DNA of 64,000 nucleotides from a gamma proteobacterium NOR5-3 (lineage in GTDB: Bacteria > Pseudomonadota > Gammaproteobacteria > Pseudomonadales > Halieaceae), in NCBI GenBank assembly GCA_000158155.1, contig DS999405.1, forward strand, positions 257,811 to 321,810. The letters run 5' to 3'. Made by a program: the position numbers and the translations under genes. Positions within the stretch are counted from its first letter, which is position 1, and each line of letters begins with the position of its first letter. The notes under the pieces are model-generated. The model was not told the DNA's origin, did no database searches, and saw only the letters and a list, made by a program, of their open reading frames with translations. Below are positions 19,744 to 28,034 of the stretch, piece after piece.

Positions 19744-22700
19744 TTAAACCGCCGCTACGATGCCTTCCAGGCGATCCTCGAGTTCATCTCCCGCGTTCAT
19801 CAGGGCGTCCAGAGTTTCGGGGTCCGGCGACCAGTAGTTGCGTTCGTAAGCTTCTACCAGGCGGTTGGCCAATCGCATAGAGGCTTTGGGGTTCAGCTCG
19901 GCCAGACGGTTGCGCATATCTTTGTCGAGGACAAAAGTCTCTGTCATTCGCTGATAAACCCAGGGGTCAACTTCACCGGTGGTCGCTGACCAGCCTACGG
20001 TGTTGGTCAGTTGAGCCTCGATCTGTCGCACGCCTTCGTGTCCGTGGCTCAGCATGCCCTCGAACCATTTGGGGTTGAGTGTGCGTGTTCGGGTCTCAAG
20101 AGCGACCTGGGCAGCAAGGGTTCGAACCTTGCCTTCCCCGCGGGTCTGGTCTCCGATGTAGGTGGGTGCAGATTCTCCCCGGGCTGATTTCACGGCGCGG
20201 CCGATCCCGCCCAGGGTATCGAAGTAGTGGTCAACGGTGGTGACGCCCAGTTCCACAGACTCAAGGTTCTGGTAAGCCAGATCAATTTTAGAGAGAACGC
20301 CTTTCAGTACTTCCGGCTGCGCATTTGCTACACCATCGCGACCGTAGGCAAAACACTTACGCTCGGTATAAGCATTGGCGAGTTCTTCTTCTTCGTTCCA
20401 GGCGCCGCTGTCGACCAGGAGGTTCACGTTGGCGCCATAGGCACCATCTGCATTGGAAAATACGCGTAGCGCCGCAGTCTCAAGGTCACAGCCGGTCTTT
20501 TCGGCGTGGGCCATTGCGTTGGCCCGGATAAAGTTTTGTTCGGCGGGCTCTTCCTCTGCGCTGGCCGCAAGCCAGGCTGCTTCGGCCAGTAATCGCGTCT
20601 GTAATGGCAGTAGATCACGGAAAATACCGGACAGCGTGGCCATGACATCGATGCGCGGACGACCGAGTTCTTCAAGTGAGATCAGCTCTGCGCCGCAAAT
20701 GCGGCCGTAGCCATCAACGCGCGGCCTGGCCCCCATAAGGGCGAGTGCCTGAGCGATGGGGCCACCTTCGGACTTGAGGTTGTCGGCGCCCCAGAGTACC
20801 AGAGCAATCGTTCTGGGCATCGCGGCGCCACTGGCTATGTGCGTTTCAATTAACAACTCAGCCTGTTTCTTTCCGTCGGCCATGGCAAAGGCTGACGGAA
20901 TACGGAAGGGGTCGAACCCATGCACGTTACGACCGGTGGGCAGAACGTCGGGTGTGCGGATGAGGTCGCCACCCGGCGCCGGGCGAATAAACTTTGCATC
21001 CAGTGCGTCAATGAGCCCGGTGAGTTCGCCGTCTACCTGCATCAGGCGGTCTGTTTCCGCCAGTTGCTCCAGGATCGTCGCTTCGATGCCACTTGCTCGC
21101 GCTACGGACTTGGGCTTCTCGCCATCCACCAGCGCCGCGAGAGCCTCATGCGATATGTCGACCCCATGGGCTGTCTCAGCGATGACTGACAGCATATCGA
21201 TGCGGCCATCACGACTGGGCGGTTGACCGACGATATGCAGACCCTGGGGGATCAGTTCGTATTCCAGCTCCAGAATTTTGGTCGTGAGGGCGCCAGCTTC
21301 GGCCTCGGGGTCCTCCCAGGGATGCTCCATATCGGCGAGGTCGACTTCTGCGGCCTGGGCATGAATGAGTTCCAGAAGATCCCGGCGCTCGCGCTCTGCA
21401 TCCGGCGGTGATGTTCTCCAGCGCTCCAGTGTAGCCTTGAGTTCCACCAGTCCCTTGTAAAGCCCCGCGGAGCTCAGCGGTGGGGTCATGTAGCTGACCA
21501 GTGTGGCATTGGAGCGTCGTTTTGCCAGGGAGCCTTCCGACGGATTGTTCGCCGCATAAAGATACAGATTCGGGAGATCACCGATCAATCTGTCGGGCCA
21601 ATCGGCGCCGCTAAGGCCCGATTGTTTACCGGGCATAAATTCCAGCGCGCCGTGGGTCCCAAAATGCAGCACCGCATGGGCATCGAAGTCTTCTCGAATC
21701 CAGCGATAAAATGCGCTGAATGCGTGAGTGGGCGAAAACCCCTTTGCGAACAGTAGCCGCATGGGGTCGCCTTCATAACCAAAGCTTGGCTGAATCCCTA
21801 CAAAGACGTTACCGAAGCGTTCGCCAAGCACCAGGATGTCACTGCCGAGGCTGAGTTGACGGCCCGGCGCCGGCCCCCACTGGCTTTCAATCTCTTCAAG
21901 ATAGGGCTCGCGGCGGACGTGGTCGTCGGCGCTGACCCGGGCATGCACATTGGCATCCTGTCCCAGCGTGGTGGCATTGCCTCCCAGAATTCGTTCCCGA
22001 AGCGCGTCAACGCTCTGTGGTACTTCGACCTCATAGCCCGACTCCTGCAATCTTTGCAGGGTGAAAAACAATGACTCGAAGACAGAAAGATACGCCGCCG
22101 TGCCGGTGGCGCCAGCGTTGGGGGGGAAGTTAAACAAGGTGATCGCGACGCGTCGCTCGGCGCGCTCTGAGCGTCGCAAGCGGACGACTTTTGCCACTCG
22201 CGCAGCCAGTGATTCAACGCGCTCGGTGCATGCGATCATATCTCGGGCAGAAGTGCCAGTGCCGAAGCCACACTCGCGGTAGCAGCCTTCGCAATGCCCG
22301 CTCGCGGAACTTGATCTGCCGCCGAATACCGTGGGCCCTGTCGCGCCATCTATCTCAGGGATAGCAACCATGATTGTGGCTTCGATGGGGGAGAGTCCCC
22401 GCCCATCGTGGTTCCACTCCTCCAGCGTCTGAAACTCAAGCGCGTGGGCGGCAATGAGCGGAACATCGACCCGTGCCATGATTTCCTCGGCTGCGGAAGC
22501 GATGTTGTAAGCAGGTCCGCCGACCAAAGAGAATCCCGTTAGCGATACAACCGCATCGACGGTAGCCTGGCCATCCTTCAAAAAGTATTTTTCGATCGCA
22601 GGCCTTTGATCAAGACCACCGGAAAATGCCGGGATAACACGCAGACCCTGCGCCTCAAAAGCGGCAATGGCGCCATCGTAGTGACGAGCATCATTAGCGA

Positions 22701-23469
22701 GCACGTAAGAGCGGATCAAAAGCAAACCGATAGTGCCTTTTGTTCCTTTTGCGGGCAGGTCGTCAGCAGACTCCGATACGCGGTCGCGGAGCTTCGGGTG
22801 GTACACCCCAACCTCGGGATAATCGATGGGTGCGGGCACCGCCGATATGTCGCCACCGGCAAGATATTTGCTCACCATTAACTTGAGCATGTTGGCCACG
22901 TTTTCGTCGGAGCCGGATAGCCAATACTGCATCATCAGGAAGTAGATGCGCAGGTCCTGAGCGGTGCCAGGGATGAATCGAAGTATTTTGGGCAGACGGC
23001 GGAGCATCGCCATTTGGCCGGCGCCGGCATTTGCGGCTGATTCTTTCTTGTTGGGTTTGCCGCGGAGCTTTTTCAGCAGCGCCATGGGGCCTTTCTGCTC
23101 TGCGGTCATATCGAGCTTGCCCATGCGAGTCAGCGCAACGATTTCGGCGCAGGACACACAGCAGAGCATGGCGGTACAGGTATCGCGGCGGGCCTTGAGC
23201 GTGGGAAGTATGGCCTGTACCTGATCATCAATGAACATCATGCAGCAAACGATAATGTCAGATTCGTTGACCGCTGCGATGGCCTCTTGAAGCGCCTCCG
23301 GGTTCGCTGCCCACTCTGTTGCCGCGTGCAGGGAGATAGAGAGTCCTGGAACATCAGTGGCGAGCGTTTTTTGCGCACGCGCTACCGATGCCGCGAGATG
23401 CCGGTCGAGAGTGATAATCGTCACCCTGGGGCCGGATCGCTCTCCTGCCTTTTGTCGTGATTCCTGCAT
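19744..23469 (-). CDS. bchH: Magnesium chelatase subunit H
   Basis: Porphyrin-binding catalytic subunit (1241 aa) that, with BchI and BchD, inserts Mg2+ into protoporphyrin IX. The N-terminal segment has MLCCVSCAEIVALTRMGKLDM; the central region has LFNFPPNAGATGTAAYL and LHFGTHGALEFMPGKQ; the C-terminal region has GAYGANVNLLVDSG, ERKCFAYGRDG and VDHYFDTLGG. These, and the bchM neighbour, favour BchH over the related cobaltochelatase CobN. A CX2CX3CX13C cluster begins at Cys393 (CEGCYREC), a possible Fe-S site like that reported for Rhodobacter BchH. ATG 23469 follows AAGG at 8 bp; a TTG two codons earlier is possible. BchI and BchD are not in the window. Confidence 0.93.
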   Translation of the reverse strand: MQESRQKAGERSGPRVTIITLDRHLAASVARAQKTLATDVPGLSISLHAATEWAANPEALQEAIAAVNESDIIVCCMMFIDDQVQAILPTLKARRDTCTAMLCCVSCAEIVALTRMGKLDMTAEQKGPMALLKKLRGKPNKKESAANAGAGQMAMLRRLPKILRFIPGTAQDLRIYFLMMQYWLSGSDENVANMLKLMVSKYLAGGDISAVPAPIDYPEVGVYHPKLRDRVSESADDLPAKGTKGTIGLLLIRSYVLANDARHYDGAIAAFEAQGLRVIPAFSGGLDQRPAIEKYFLKDGQATVDAVVSLTGFSLVGGPAYNIASAAEEIMARVDVPLIAAHALEFQTLEEWNHDGRGLSPIEATIMVAIPEIDGATGPTVFGGRSSSASGHCEGCYRECGFGTGTSARDMIACTERVESLAARVAKVVRLRRSERAERRVAITLFNFPPNAGATGTAAYLSVFESLFFTLQRLQESGYEVEVPQSVDALRERILGGNATTLGQDANVHARVSADDHVRREPYLEEIESQWGPAPGRQLSLGSDILVLGERFGNVFVGIQPSFGYEGDPMRLLFAKGFSPTHAFSAFYRWIREDFDAHAVLHFGTHGALEFMPGKQSGLSGADWPDRLIGDLPNLYLYAANNPSEGSLAKRRSNATLVSYMTPPLSSAGLYKGLVELKATLERWRTSPPDAERERRDLLELIHAQAAEVDLADMEHPWEDPEAEAGALTTKILELEYELIPQGLHIVGQPPSRDGRIDMLSVIAETAHGVDISHEALAALVDGEKPKSVARASGIEATILEQLAETDRLMQVDGELTGLIDALDAKFIRPAPGGDLIRTPDVLPTGRNVHGFDPFRIPSAFAMADGKKQAELLIETHIASGAAMPRTIALVLWGADNLKSEGGPIAQALALMGARPRVDGYGRICGAELISLEELGRPRIDVMATLSGIFRDLLPLQTRLLAEAAWLAASAEEEPAEQNFIRANAMAHAEKTGCDLETAALRVFSNADGAYGANVNLLVDSGAWNEEEELANAYTERKCFAYGRDGVANAQPEVLKGVLSKIDLAYQNLESVELGVTTVDHYFDTLGGIGRAVKSARGESAPTYIGDQTRGEGKVRTLAAQVALETRTRTLNPKWFEGMLSHGHEGVRQIEAQLTNTVGWSATTGEVDPWVYQRMTETFVLDKDMRNRLAELNPKASMRLANRLVEAYERNYWSPDPETLDALMNAGDELEDRLEGIVAAV

Positions 23470-23579
23470 ACCCAAAGCCTTTATGGAGGTTAATCGACAG
23501 CTATGCGGTCGATCTAACCGTTACGGGAGTTCAGGCGATGAAAAAATCGTTTTAGCCGCGTGTTCTCCCTGCAGGACTA

Positions 23580-23607
23580 AGGATACCCAACAATCGACGA
23601 GTGTCAA
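23580..23607 (-). promoter_or_regulatory. Putative sigma-70 promoter of bchH-bchM
   Basis: On the reverse strand TTGACA (23607-23602) and TATCCT (23585-23580) are 16 bp apart, about 110 bp before the bchH ATG. The -35 is a perfect hexamer and lies inside the PpsR-type palindrome. Confidence 0.6.
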
Positions 23608-23619
23608 TAAAAGCTGACA
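23602..23619. promoter_or_regulatory. PpsR/CrtJ-type operator (TGT-N12-ACA)
   Basis: TGTCAATAAAAGCTGACA is a perfect TGTCA-N8-TGACA palindrome, the known binding consensus of the photosynthesis repressor PpsR/CrtJ. It covers the -35 hexamer of the bchH promoter, as expected for repression by blocking RNA polymerase. A further TGTCA half-site on the reverse strand (23641-23645) lies upstream, with a degenerate partner, and could hold a second dimer. No ppsR gene is in the window. Confidence 0.75.
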
Positions 23620-23645
23620 CATAAATAAGTACAGTTTAATTGACA

Positions 23646-23855
23646 CTAGCTAGACATCGTGGGGAAACCCTCAACCCGCCGAAAGCCAGATTGCCGCCGG
23701 CCGAGGCGTTCGCGCAGATTCGCCATTTCCTGCTTGTATTTACTGTGCATATCACTCTTGGCGTTCTTTGACTTCTTGGCCAGTACGTCAAGCTGAGCGT
23801 TCATTTCGTCAAGCTGCGATTTCATTTTATCGACGTATTCGTTTCGTTTGTTCAT
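23646..23855 (-). CDS. Small coiled-coil protein, possibly truncated
   Basis: 69 aa, very rich in Lys, Asp, Glu and Met, with heptad-like helices (YVDKMKSQLDEMNAQLDVLAKK). The N-terminal 45 residues resemble small coiled-coil stress proteins of marine proteobacteria (sll1863-like), which continue as an amphipathic helix for a further 40 residues or more. Here the helix breaks at LGRRQSGFRRVEGFPTMSS and stops, next to the bchH operator. The start has GAGGACGAG upstream, so expression is plausible. Either a short functional protein or a gene cut at its 3' end by rearrangement. Function unknown. Confidence 0.55.
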   Translation of the reverse strand: MNKRNEYVDKMKSQLDEMNAQLDVLAKKSKNAKSDMHSKYKQEMANLRERLGRRQSGFRRVEGFPTMSS

Positions 23856-23974
23856 AAATACTCGTCCTCAGTTGCGGCAGTGGGTACAGGCTAGAGGTAA
23901 AGCATTCGTCCGTCTGTGCGCCAGGCAAAACTGCCGCCAAGTGGACAGCATGGAAGCGGCCAACTTAGCCGGCG

Positions 23975-24445
23975 CTATTCATCGGCGGGGGATAAAGATT
24001 CAGATTTGGGGAGAGGCTTGGAAGTGATGGGTGCGCCCCACTGGCAGTTGGCTCGAAACACATCGTTTACGATCTGGCCCAGATCTGCATAGGCGCGATT
24101 GCGTCGTGCCTCAATGAGCGCTTCGATGCGACTCACGTTGTCCCCGCTCTCCCAGGTGATATGGCCTGTGAGCAAAACAAAGGCCTTTTGGGTTAGCACT
24201 GCGCCCTCGACACCGATGTCCCGAGGCTCCACAGTGCGAAATCTCAGCAAATCGTGTTCAGCGAGCCACACCAGGGTTTCAAAGCAGGCCTGTGACCTCC
24301 GGTCGGGAAGCCCGGTCATATCCCACTTGATAGGCCCGGTAATGTCCTCGACCAGGAGCAGGTGGCGCATGGGAAATGCAAAATACAGTGCGCAAAAGAC
24401 TTCAGCGCAGCTGTAATGAAAGTCGTCTATGTGGGTGGTTCTCAC
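23975..24445 (-). CDS. Hypothetical protein, possible winged-helix fold
   Basis: 156 aa, no family recognised. The middle (SQACFETLVWLAEHDLLRFRTVEP...GAVLTQKAFVLLTG) has the pattern of a winged helix: a helix with W-L, a turn and strand, then an LTxKAxxLL helix. There is no signal peptide or membrane segment. The start is a GTG at 24445 with a poor ribosome binding site; Met27 in FPMRHLL is an alternative. It is transcribed in the same direction as the small coiled-coil gene and bchH, 119 bp upstream of the former. Confidence 0.6.
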   Translation of the reverse strand: MRTTHIDDFHYSCAEVFCALYFAFPMRHLLLVEDITGPIKWDMTGLPDRRSQACFETLVWLAEHDLLRFRTVEPRDIGVEGAVLTQKAFVLLTGHITWESGDNVSRIEALIEARRNRAYADLGQIVNDVFRANCQWGAPITSKPLPKSESLSPADE

Positions 24446-24498
24446 TAGGCTAACTTACTCTGGATTTGTTGAGGCATTCGGCCGCGTGGCACGGCTGC

Positions 24499-24513
24499 TA
24501 TGTTCTCAACATA
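24499..24513. repeat. Inverted repeat before the permease gene
   Basis: TATGTT-CTC-AACATA, a perfect 6-bp palindrome with a 3-bp spacer in the 244-bp divergent region between the 156-aa unknown gene and the permease. It could be an operator for either. I see nothing else definite in this gap. Confidence 0.35.
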
Positions 24514-24689
24514 CGCAAGCGCAAAGCACCGCCCCCGGTGAGTTTAAACGCCATCACGACTGATGTCAGGTTCGACCTGTGTGCCTTCTCTGGTCCCGGA
24601 CAGACGATAACCATTGGCCAGATTGCCATCGTGACAGTCCAACGCCCGACAAAACCCGTCGCTGGCTGACCTTCTGCTAACATCCGCGC

Positions 24690-25994
24690 ATGTCTAGCAA
24701 CTCACAAAGCCGTCTTCGACGCGACATCGGTTTTTATGGCGCAGCATTTCTGGTGCTCAACGCCATGATTGGAGCGGGCATATTTGCACTGCCGGGCAAA
24801 GTCGCTGTGAACGCAGGCCTGCTCAGTCCCTGGTTATTTCTTGTCGTTGGCGTCCTGTTCCTAAGTGTGGTTCTGACGTTTGCTGAGCTGGCCAGTTATT
24901 ACGACAAGACCGGTGGCCCGGTGTTGTATGCCACCGAGGCATTCGGTGCTTTTGCCGGCTTTAGTACCGGTTGGTTGTTGTTTCTTGCCCGAACGGCGTC
25001 GTTTGCGGCTAACGCTACCGTTATGGCTGCCTATCTAGGTTCCTTGTTTGATGTGCTTGACGGGGCGCTGCCCCGTGCCGTGATTATTAGCGTGGTGACC
25101 CTCGGACTGACCGGGGCCAATATTCTCGGCGTTCGCGACGGTGTGCGCGCCATGTCTTTATTCACCGTTCTTAAGGTCACGCCATTACTGATTCTCGTTT
25201 TGCTGGGTTTTCAGCATGTGTCCGGCAGCACCTTACTGCCCTCGGCCGGCATGTTGATTGATGATTTGGGCAGCACCAGCCTGCTGATGATTTACGCTTT
25301 TGTGGGTTTTGAGACCCTCGCGGTGACGGCCGGGGAGACGCACCAGCCTCGCCGGACCTTACCCAGGGTGCTTGTGGCTACGGTGATCACTACGGGGCTG
25401 CTGTATTTTCTGATTGTTCTGGTCTTTGTCTCGGTTATTGAGCCGGCTGATTATGCCGATGCCACGTTGGTAGACGTGGGCCGGTCTTTAGCGGGCACGG
25501 CCGGCGCCTTTGCGATTACGCTTGCGGCGGTGTTTTCTATAGGCGGTAATCTGGCGGGATCCATGTTGGCAGCACCGAGACTGGTTTTTTCTCTCGCCGA
25601 AAATCGACAGCTTCCGCGTTGGTTTGCGCACGTACATAAGCGTTACGCTACGCCGGATCGCTGCATTATGGTGATGGGAGCGCTGGCTCTGGCTCTGGCC
25701 TTGTCAGGATCCTTTGTAAAGTTAGCCATAGCCAGCTCTGTGGCGCGATTGCTTGGCTACGTTATTTGCATAGCGTCGTTACCCGTCATTCGCCGCAACG
25801 CCAGCGATGACGCTCGCAACAGTGCCTACCGACTCAGGGGCGGTTACTCCATACCGCTGCTGGGGCTGGGTATCTGTATCTGGCTACTGTTCCAGTCCAA
25901 GGCAGAGTCCTGGATAGCGGTAGCGATGCTGCTAGCCGTGGGCTGTCTGTTTTATGTCTTTGAAAAACGCTACGGACTGGCGGACCCGTCATGA
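24690..25994 (+). CDS. Amino acid permease (APC superfamily)
   Basis: 434 aa with about 12 hydrophobic segments. TM1 carries the APC helix-breaking motif (LNAMIGAGIFALPG), and TM6 has IYAFVGFETLAVTAGE, both marks of substrate-binding regions in this superfamily. It probably moves an amino acid with H+; the substrate cannot be read from sequence. ATG 24690 lacks a clear ribosome binding site but sits correctly before RDIGFYGAAFLVLNAMIGAG. tadA begins 27 bp later. Confidence 0.85.
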   Translation: MSSNSQSRLRRDIGFYGAAFLVLNAMIGAGIFALPGKVAVNAGLLSPWLFLVVGVLFLSVVLTFAELASYYDKTGGPVLYATEAFGAFAGFSTGWLLFLARTASFAANATVMAAYLGSLFDVLDGALPRAVIISVVTLGLTGANILGVRDGVRAMSLFTVLKVTPLLILVLLGFQHVSGSTLLPSAGMLIDDLGSTSLLMIYAFVGFETLAVTAGETHQPRRTLPRVLVATVITTGLLYFLIVLVFVSVIEPADYADATLVDVGRSLAGTAGAFAITLAAVFSIGGNLAGSMLAAPRLVFSLAENRQLPRWFAHVHKRYATPDRCIMVMGALALALALSGSFVKLAIASSVARLLGYVICIASLPVIRRNASDDARNSAYRLRGGYSIPLLGLGICIWLLFQSKAESWIAVAMLLAVGCLFYVFEKRYGLADPS

Positions 25995-26021
25995 GTTGCA
26001 CAATTTGGCGGCTATAGGACG

Positions 26022-26474
26022 ATGAGTGCTCACGACCTCTTTATGCTTCGAGCGCTGGATCTGGCGCAGGAGGCAGCTTCCCGGGGAGAGGTGCCAGTGG
26101 GTGCCGTGGTGGTCGAAGGGGATCGAATTCTGGGCGAAGGACGAAACGCACAGATTGCGTCCATGGACCCCACGGCGCATGCCGAGATTAATGCCCTGCG
26201 TGCGGCATCGGCATTAGTAAAGAACTATCGAATCCCCGGTGCGACGCTCTATGTGACGCTGGAGCCCTGCAGCATGTGCTGCGGAGCCCTGGTTCACGCG
26301 AGGATCAGTACGGTGGTTTTTGCCGCCAGAGAGCCTCGGGCGGGGGCTGTGGTGAGCACCCGAAGTTTGCTGGATGAGACGGCTTTTAATCATCGAGTGG
26401 CCTGGCTGGAAGCGGTGGAGCACGCCCCGGCCAGCGCGACGTTACTGCGTAGTTTCTTTCGGGAACGCCGTTAA
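26022..26474 (+). CDS. tadA: tRNA-specific adenosine deaminase
   Basis: Converts A34 of tRNA-Arg(ACG) to inosine (150 aa). Zn2+ site and catalytic Glu in HAEINAL, and the second zinc motif PCSMCCGALVHARI. The N-terminal helix (FMLRALDLAQEAASRGEVPVGAVVV) matches TadA closely. ATG 26022 follows AGGACG. It converges with mltF, 12 bp apart. Confidence 0.95.
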   Translation: MSAHDLFMLRALDLAQEAASRGEVPVGAVVVEGDRILGEGRNAQIASMDPTAHAEINALRAASALVKNYRIPGATLYVTLEPCSMCCGALVHARISTVVFAAREPRAGAVVSTRSLLDETAFNHRVAWLEAVEHAPASATLLRSFFRERR

Positions 26475-26486
26475 CGGGGTGGACTG

Positions 26487-27926
26487 CTAAAGAGCACGCA
26501 ACTTGAGATTACGCAGATACTGCGGGACCAGCGGGTCCGTGTCCCGCGGTGCTTCTGGTCGCTCGGCACGGGCTGTCTGCCAGCGCAGGATATTGTAGTA
26601 GTGGCGGATATTTTGAACGTAGCGCACGGCCTCCAGACCCCGGGCGTAACCGTAGCGCAGAGTTCGGTAGTGCTCGGGTTCTTCTAGCAGCGGCAGGGTA
26701 TCCATGATGTCACTCCACAGATGTGGATCGCCGCCACGTCGTTGCGTGAGTACGCGGGCGTCCTCCAGATGGCCCATACCTATGTTGTAGGCCGCCAGCG
26801 CGAGCCAGCTGCGGTCCGGTTCCAGAATGTCGTCGGGCAGACGCCGCCGCAGTTTCTTGAAGTATCGGGCCCCACCCCGAAGGCTTTGTGCAGGATCCGT
26901 GCGATCGTCTACGTCCATTTCTTCGGCGGTAGCGAGGGTCAGCATCATCATGCCGCGAACGCCGGTACGGGAGGTGGCGGTGGGATCCCAGTGGGATTCC
27001 TGATAGCTGATGGCAGCTAGCAGCTCCCAGGGTATTTTTTGCTCCTGTGCCACAATTTCGATGAGCTGCTGGTAGCTGGCGAGGTCCCGGCGCACTTTGC
27101 CTACAAAGGTCTGGGAGTCCACTCGGGAAATGTCTTCGTCGCGATCGAAGTAGCGTCGCTCAATTTGCGCAATGCTGTCGTCGGACTGGCGGCGCTGCAA
27201 AAACTCGTTAATGGCGTCCAGCAAAGCCGTGTCTTTCGCCGAGCGGGGCAGGTACCAGACGATGTCTTCTTCGCTGGCAAGATCAAACGCCACTTCCAGG
27301 CGCGGAACGAGGTTTTGTTGGATAAAAAAGTCGCGAGAGTTAACGATCGCCAGATCGCTGCGATCTGCATTCACGCGGGTCAGGAGCTCACCGGTGTCAC
27401 TGCCCTCAACTGTTTGCCATTCAAGCCAATCCAGCCCCTGGGCCCGAAGAGTCTCGAGTAACTCTTCGTGACTACTGTGGGCCAGTACCGTGACCGTCTG
27501 GTCTGCAAGGTCCTCAATTTTCCGGGGCTTTTTCCGGCCGACTTTGTAAATCAACTGAGGCGTCTGGCGGGCATAGCTGCGGGTGTTTGCAAAGCGCTGA
27601 CGCCGGGTCTCGGTAAGCGTCAGGCCTGCGCCTGCAATGTCTGCCTCGCCGCGTTCCAGGGCGTTAAACAACTCATCCAGGGAAAATGCCGTGGTGACGA
27701 CCAGGTCGACGCCAAGTTCTTCTGCCAGTAGCGATGCCAGGTCGTATTCGAAACCCCGAGGGCCAGAGCGGCCCAGATAATAGGTAGTGGGACTGTTTCG
27801 CGTGATAAATCGCAGCTCCCCGCGTTCCTTAATCGCTTCGGTTGTCTTGCTTTGCTCGCCGCAGCCGGGCAGCAGTGCCGACAGCAGGGCGAGGACAGGC
27901 AATAGAGCGAGCGAGCGGGTCATCAT
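26487..27926 (-). CDS. mltF: Membrane-bound lytic murein transglycosylase F
   Basis: 479 aa. Lipoprotein signal with lipobox LLPGC (Cys22), then a periplasmic binding-protein-like domain (about 30-265: [29 protein letters not shown]), then a soluble lytic transglycosylase domain with catalytic Glu in [15 protein letters not shown] and [24 protein letters not shown]. It cleaves peptidoglycan at the outer membrane inner face. It is divergent from purL, which in E. coli and Pseudomonas is also its neighbour. Confidence 0.95.
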   Translation of the reverse strand: MMTRSLALLPVLALLSALLPGCGEQSKTTEAIKERGELRFITRNSPTTYYLGRSGPRGFEYDLASLLAEELGVDLVVTTAFSLDELFNALERGEADIAGAGLTLTETRRQRFANTRSYARQTPQLIYKVGRKKPRKIEDLADQTVTVLAHSSHEELLETLRAQGLDWLEWQTVEGSDTGELLTRVNADRSDLAIVNSRDFFIQQNLVPRLEVAFDLASEEDIVWYLPRSAKDTALLDAINEFLQRRQSDDSIAQIERRYFDRDEDISRVDSQTFVGKVRRDLASYQQLIEIVAQEQKIPWELLAAISYQESHWDPTATSRTGVRGMMMLTLATAEEMDVDDRTDPAQSLRGGARYFKKLRRRLPDDILEPDRSWLALAAYNIGMGHLEDARVLTQRRGGDPHLWSDIMDTLPLLEEPEHYRTLRYGYARGLEAVRYVQNIRHYYNILRWQTARAERPEAPRDTDPLVPQYLRNLKLRAL

Positions 27927-28034
27927 GGGATTGTAACCATCTTCAAAGAGACCGAAAGACTTGCTTTTGGCTTAACGCCGCTGGACCGTAGCGGTACAAT
28001 TCGCGCCTTTGCTTCCATAACGAGACTTCCTTTC

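Noticed and set aside
19744-23469. CobN (cobaltochelatase) instead of BchH
   Set aside because: The BchH motifs, the adjacent bchM and the PpsR operator favour Mg chelatase; the B12 operon in the window is for uptake, 34 kb away.
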